A stretch of DNA of 64,000 nucleotides from assembly GCF_014898815.1 (NCBI RefSeq), contig NW_026515548.1:1768386-1832385 (forward strand). The letters run 5' to 3'. This document shows, piece after piece, positions 60,915 through 64,000 of this stretch (its first letter is position 1; each line of letters opens with the position of its first letter). A program made the translations under genes and the position numbers. The notes beneath the pieces were generated by a model. It was not told where the DNA came from. It ran no database searches and saw only the letters and a list, made by a program, of their open reading frames with translations. This DNA comes from Panonychus citri. Its lineage: Eukaryota; Arthropoda; Arachnida; Trombidiformes; Tetranychidae.

Positions 60915-62060
60915 ATGATGGACCAGGATGAGAATTTTTCGCCTGCTTATGTTCAAATGCATCTTCCATTGTTTTCCTTTTTCAGTAAATGTTCAATGAA
61001 AAGAAAACTTTGTTGGAATATTATTCTAATGGTTCTGATCGGTCAAACCATTTACGATCAGACATTTATCCATTTCACATTAACATTTGATTCTCAACGA
61101 GTTCTATTCATCAGATTTTTGGCTGAAGATATAATTCTATTCTACATTCTTATTACTCACCAATGGACTTTTCGTGATTCAATAATGAACGAAATTCATC
61201 AACTCTGGTTGAATATCGAACTGCCTTCGAACCAGTTTAATAATAGTTTCGTGTTTAGAAAAAGGCTTCGGTTCAAGATCATATTTTTCATGTTCTTCTT
61301 GATCATCGCGATCTCATGGATGATAAGAGATCAACTTCCTCTTCCGACTGATTGGATTTCATTCATTCAAGTTATGTACAGACTAATCTATCGAATTCTA
61401 ATTGTGACATTTTTTTGCTGTCTCCATTTCTGTTTACTTGTCGATTCGACGATACTGATCACAGCCTCGTTTAATTACATTAATCATTTGATCTCAATTC
61501 AAGTTGAAAAAGGTCCAAATTTGCAAGAGATAAAAAAGATTCGTCGTATTTACAGTGAGACCATCAGATTAACCGATTATCTCGCACGAACTTTGGATGT
61601 TTTCGTATCGATCGTTTATCTTCACTTTGCTATTTGTCTCATTTGCGCTTCTTACCAACTAATCATCAACGATTATATTTTCGATCGGCATTTATCATCA
61701 ATAATCTCACATTACATGGGTCCAAGTGTAATTCTGCACATGACTTTCAGTTTAATTCAGATTAATATTAAATCTTATCTTTGTCTCAATGATTTGTACA
61801 AACTAACGCTCTTCAACGAATCAGCTGATATGAAGTTTGAGGTAAATTCAAGTGACAACTAATTTGCTTTTGATTTGATTGATTTTTCTCTTTCTTTATT
61901 GTCACAGTTGATCATGTTCATCCATCGGGTCACTCGTAATGACATTGGCTTTAAATTTTTCAAATCAACTTTAATTGGTCCTAATTTTTTCTCAACTCTC
62001 TTCACAATCATGTTGACTATATTTTTTGCTGGTCTATCGTTTATTATTCGTGATGTTTAA
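60915..62060 (+). CDS. Gustatory-receptor-like seven-TM protein 2
   Basis: Exon 1 is 60915-61841, ending GAG|GTAAAT. Exon 2 is 61908-62060, after TGTCACAG. Together 359 aa, frame intact. Paralogue of the GR-like gene at 27.3-28.6 kb, with the intron at the identical codon and shared landmarks LAEDIILFYILITHQWTFRD, SFNYINHLI, MFIHRVTRNDIGF and STLIGPNFFS. It is about 40 residues shorter at the N-terminus than copy 1. Its position downstream of RdRP2 on the same strand repeats the arrangement of the other block. Confidence 0.75.
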
Positions 62061-62198
62061 CTTACAATTAACCAAACAGTCAATTTAATTGTTCATCTCT
62101 GAATCTTTGAAACACCAAACCATTATCTTGAAGACTTCGACTTTCGTTAATAACTTTAACCATTCTAAACTTGAGTAAGCAAAACAGCGCCATTGAAC

Positions 62199-62268
62199 CC
62201 ATACGCTTTGGATGGAACTAGTATTCCGGAAGTAGTTCTCTACTTCCGGTCCAGAAACGTATGGTTTC
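62199..62268. repeat. Extended hairpin 3' of GR-like 2
   Basis: A perfect core CCGGAAGTAG-TTCT-CTACTTCCGG (62226-62249) lies inside imperfect outer arms (CCATACGCTTTGGA and TCCAGAAACGTATGG). It could fold as a hairpin of about 70 nt, and is either a tiny MITE or a structured transcript. Confidence 0.65.
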
Positions 62269-62667
62269 ATACTACTGTCTTTGTAAAAGAAATCCTTTTA
62301 AAGGATTAAAGTTTATTCAAACTTCACGTTCTTTTAAAAAATATCTTTGATTTACTTTACAACACTTACTAAACTTATCTTATTTTCTTCAATTCGTTTT
62401 ATTATCAATTAATTAGTATTATGATAATCTAATCAATTGTACGTCTTTTGATTTATTTTGATTAATTGATTTGAAAAATTAATGAGTCTTTTTTCTCAAG
62501 TATGTTTCATGATCATTTGCACTTATCAACAATCGTTCATAATCAAATGAGATAATTAATATTTCGACATATTGACCCTTGTCAAAGATTCAGGGTATAA
62601 ACTGACGATAATAAACGGAATGGCTCCGAACGATTTCCAGTCCATTAGGCGGATGAAGACACATTGG

Positions 62668-64000
62668 TCAACAGTTATCCCAGAAAAATTTGTGAAACTG
62701 TCATTGGAAATTCATTAAAAGTTTATTGAAATTCTGAATAATTAGGGTAAATTGATCAAAAGTTTTCCAAAGTCAATTGTTTAACTGATCAAAATTAAGT
62801 GTCGAAAATGTTCAAAGGTTTGGTTTATCGACCTGTAAGATTATTGAGACAGTTTTGGACTGATTATGGTTGATAGTTAAAGTTCACTATGTTGATTATC
62901 TTCAATCTTGGAAAATACTCCTGTAGATATTAATATAAGAGAAAATAGATTGTAATTATTGAAAATGGAGTTCGATTATCAGTTAGTTTGTTGATTGTCT
63001 TACCAGGTTCAAGTACCATTGGATATCGACTGACGAGAGGGAAAGGCCAATTTTTGAAGCAAAATTCAACGGGCTGAGATTCATTAGACCAATTTTATTT
63101 GCATCTAATACGATCGTCTTATATGAATGGTCACTCCAAGGTGACCATAACTGCTGTCCAATTGATGAGGGTTTACTGTGATTGAAAAAAATAGAATGAA
63201 CTTTGATATGAATTATCAGGAGTCACAACTTATATCGATACAATGTTTGCTCATTATGAGATACGATGATCACACTTATCATATTCAACAAGTATTCATA
63301 TATTCAAGCGCAAGTATCAACTAATCAACTAAATCTCAACTTACCCTCCACGTGCAAAAGTAGCCCAAGTGTCCATCATGATCATGGACAATATTGTGTC
63401 ATCGGTAGTGTAACTTTTGGGTCTCAAAAGAGGGAGACCAAACACCATTGGGATACAATCACCATGACTTGCAGGTAGCCATTTACTTGGCGTTGCAATT
63501 GGAAGCAGTGACTGAGATGGTCGTTGAGATTGATAGTAAGCATATACATTAGTTGATCCAGAATTGACTAAATCTCTACCGAAAGCATAAGTCGGACAAG
63601 TGAGAATTGTATCTCCTAGAGCTTGACTAACAGCTAATCGTATATTATCAGAATCATTTGGATCTACATTAGCCAAATATCTATCAGAATAATAATTTAT
63701 CAGCGATTTACCAAAAAGTTTTCCAAAGATATACTTTGCATGAGGTAGAGTTAAATTCAATGGATTAATTGGATGGAAAGTAATCGGATCTTTGAGTATC
63801 AACATGAAAGCTCCTTCATTACCAACAGTTCCCAATAGAACGTTAATATTTGGATCAACACCTCCACTCGAAACAATAGACTCGGGATTAGAAGGTAAAA
63901 ATTCATCTCCTGATATTGGCCAGAACATGAGATCATTGGTTACTTGTGATTTGAGTGGTTGGTATAACGATAAACATGAAGAAATATTGACACCCGGTTG
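62668..64000 (-). CDS. Carboxyl/cholinesterase, 3' part (runs off window)
   Basis: Alpha/beta-hydrolase esterase. Exons on the minus strand: beyond 64000 to 63345, then 63175-63004, then 62697-62668 with TGA stop; GT/AG borders and phases fit. The first visible exon contains GTVGNEGAF, whose Glu (63817-63815) is the expected catalytic acid, and SHGDCIPMVFG, whose His (63466-63464) is the catalytic base. The nucleophile-Ser part lies outside the window. The C-terminal exon is only ten codons (FHKFFWDNC, then stop). Such esterases hydrolyse ester xenobiotics or act in signalling; the subgroup cannot be told from this half. Confidence 0.88.

Overview
The window reads as nuclear DNA of a small-genome arthropod, most likely an acariform mite of the spider-mite type. 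It is AT-rich and has very short introns, mostly 60-110 bp with GT..AG borders. Its genes belong to families known to be expanded or retained in mites: RNA-dependent RNA polymerases (RdRPs), ABCC transporters, gustatory-receptor-like proteins and carboxyl/cholinesterases. The species cannot be fixed from the sequence alone. All coding models here were joined by eye from exons; joins were accepted when both splice sites were present and the total length kept frame.

Left third (1-15.8 kb): gene-poor and repeat-rich. It holds a decayed Cys/His ORF, three copies of a 28-bp palindrome, a 122-bp minisatellite, an INCENP-like relic, and a 1.2-kb inverted repeat leading into a gene for a 64-residue-repeat, acidic, Cys/His-rich protein. 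Then come three abutting satellite arrays (CT-rich about 60 bp; 37-38 bp palindromic; 82 bp), transposon fragments and a CT-rich simple repeat.

ABCC block (15.9-27.1 kb): two intact tandem ABCC4-like transporters of 16 exons each (1,322 and 1,326 aa). They are nearly identical in NBD1-to-TMD2 and in NBD2 but clearly diverged elsewhere, which points to gene conversion. A 220-bp MITE sits in one copy, with the empty site visible in the other.

RdRP/GR blocks: an eukaryotic RdRP followed downstream by a two-exon gustatory-receptor-like gene occurs twice in opposite orientation. The minus copy is at 33.7-27.3 kb and the plus copy at 55.3-62.1 kb, so the two blocks point away from a shared centre near 44.5 kb. 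Both RdRPs keep the DxDGD catalytic motif and the same two intron positions. The plus copy appears to carry a frame break in exon 1. The spacer between them holds a KChIP-like EF-hand gene, a dead Polinton fragment split by a MITE, a decayed mariner, long AT-rich intergenic DNA and an MFSD4/NaGLT1-like sugar transporter.

Right end: the 3' half of a carboxyl/cholinesterase gene on the minus strand runs off the window. Together the clear genes concern small-RNA amplification (RdRP), chemoreception (GR), and transport or detoxification (ABCC, esterase, MFS).
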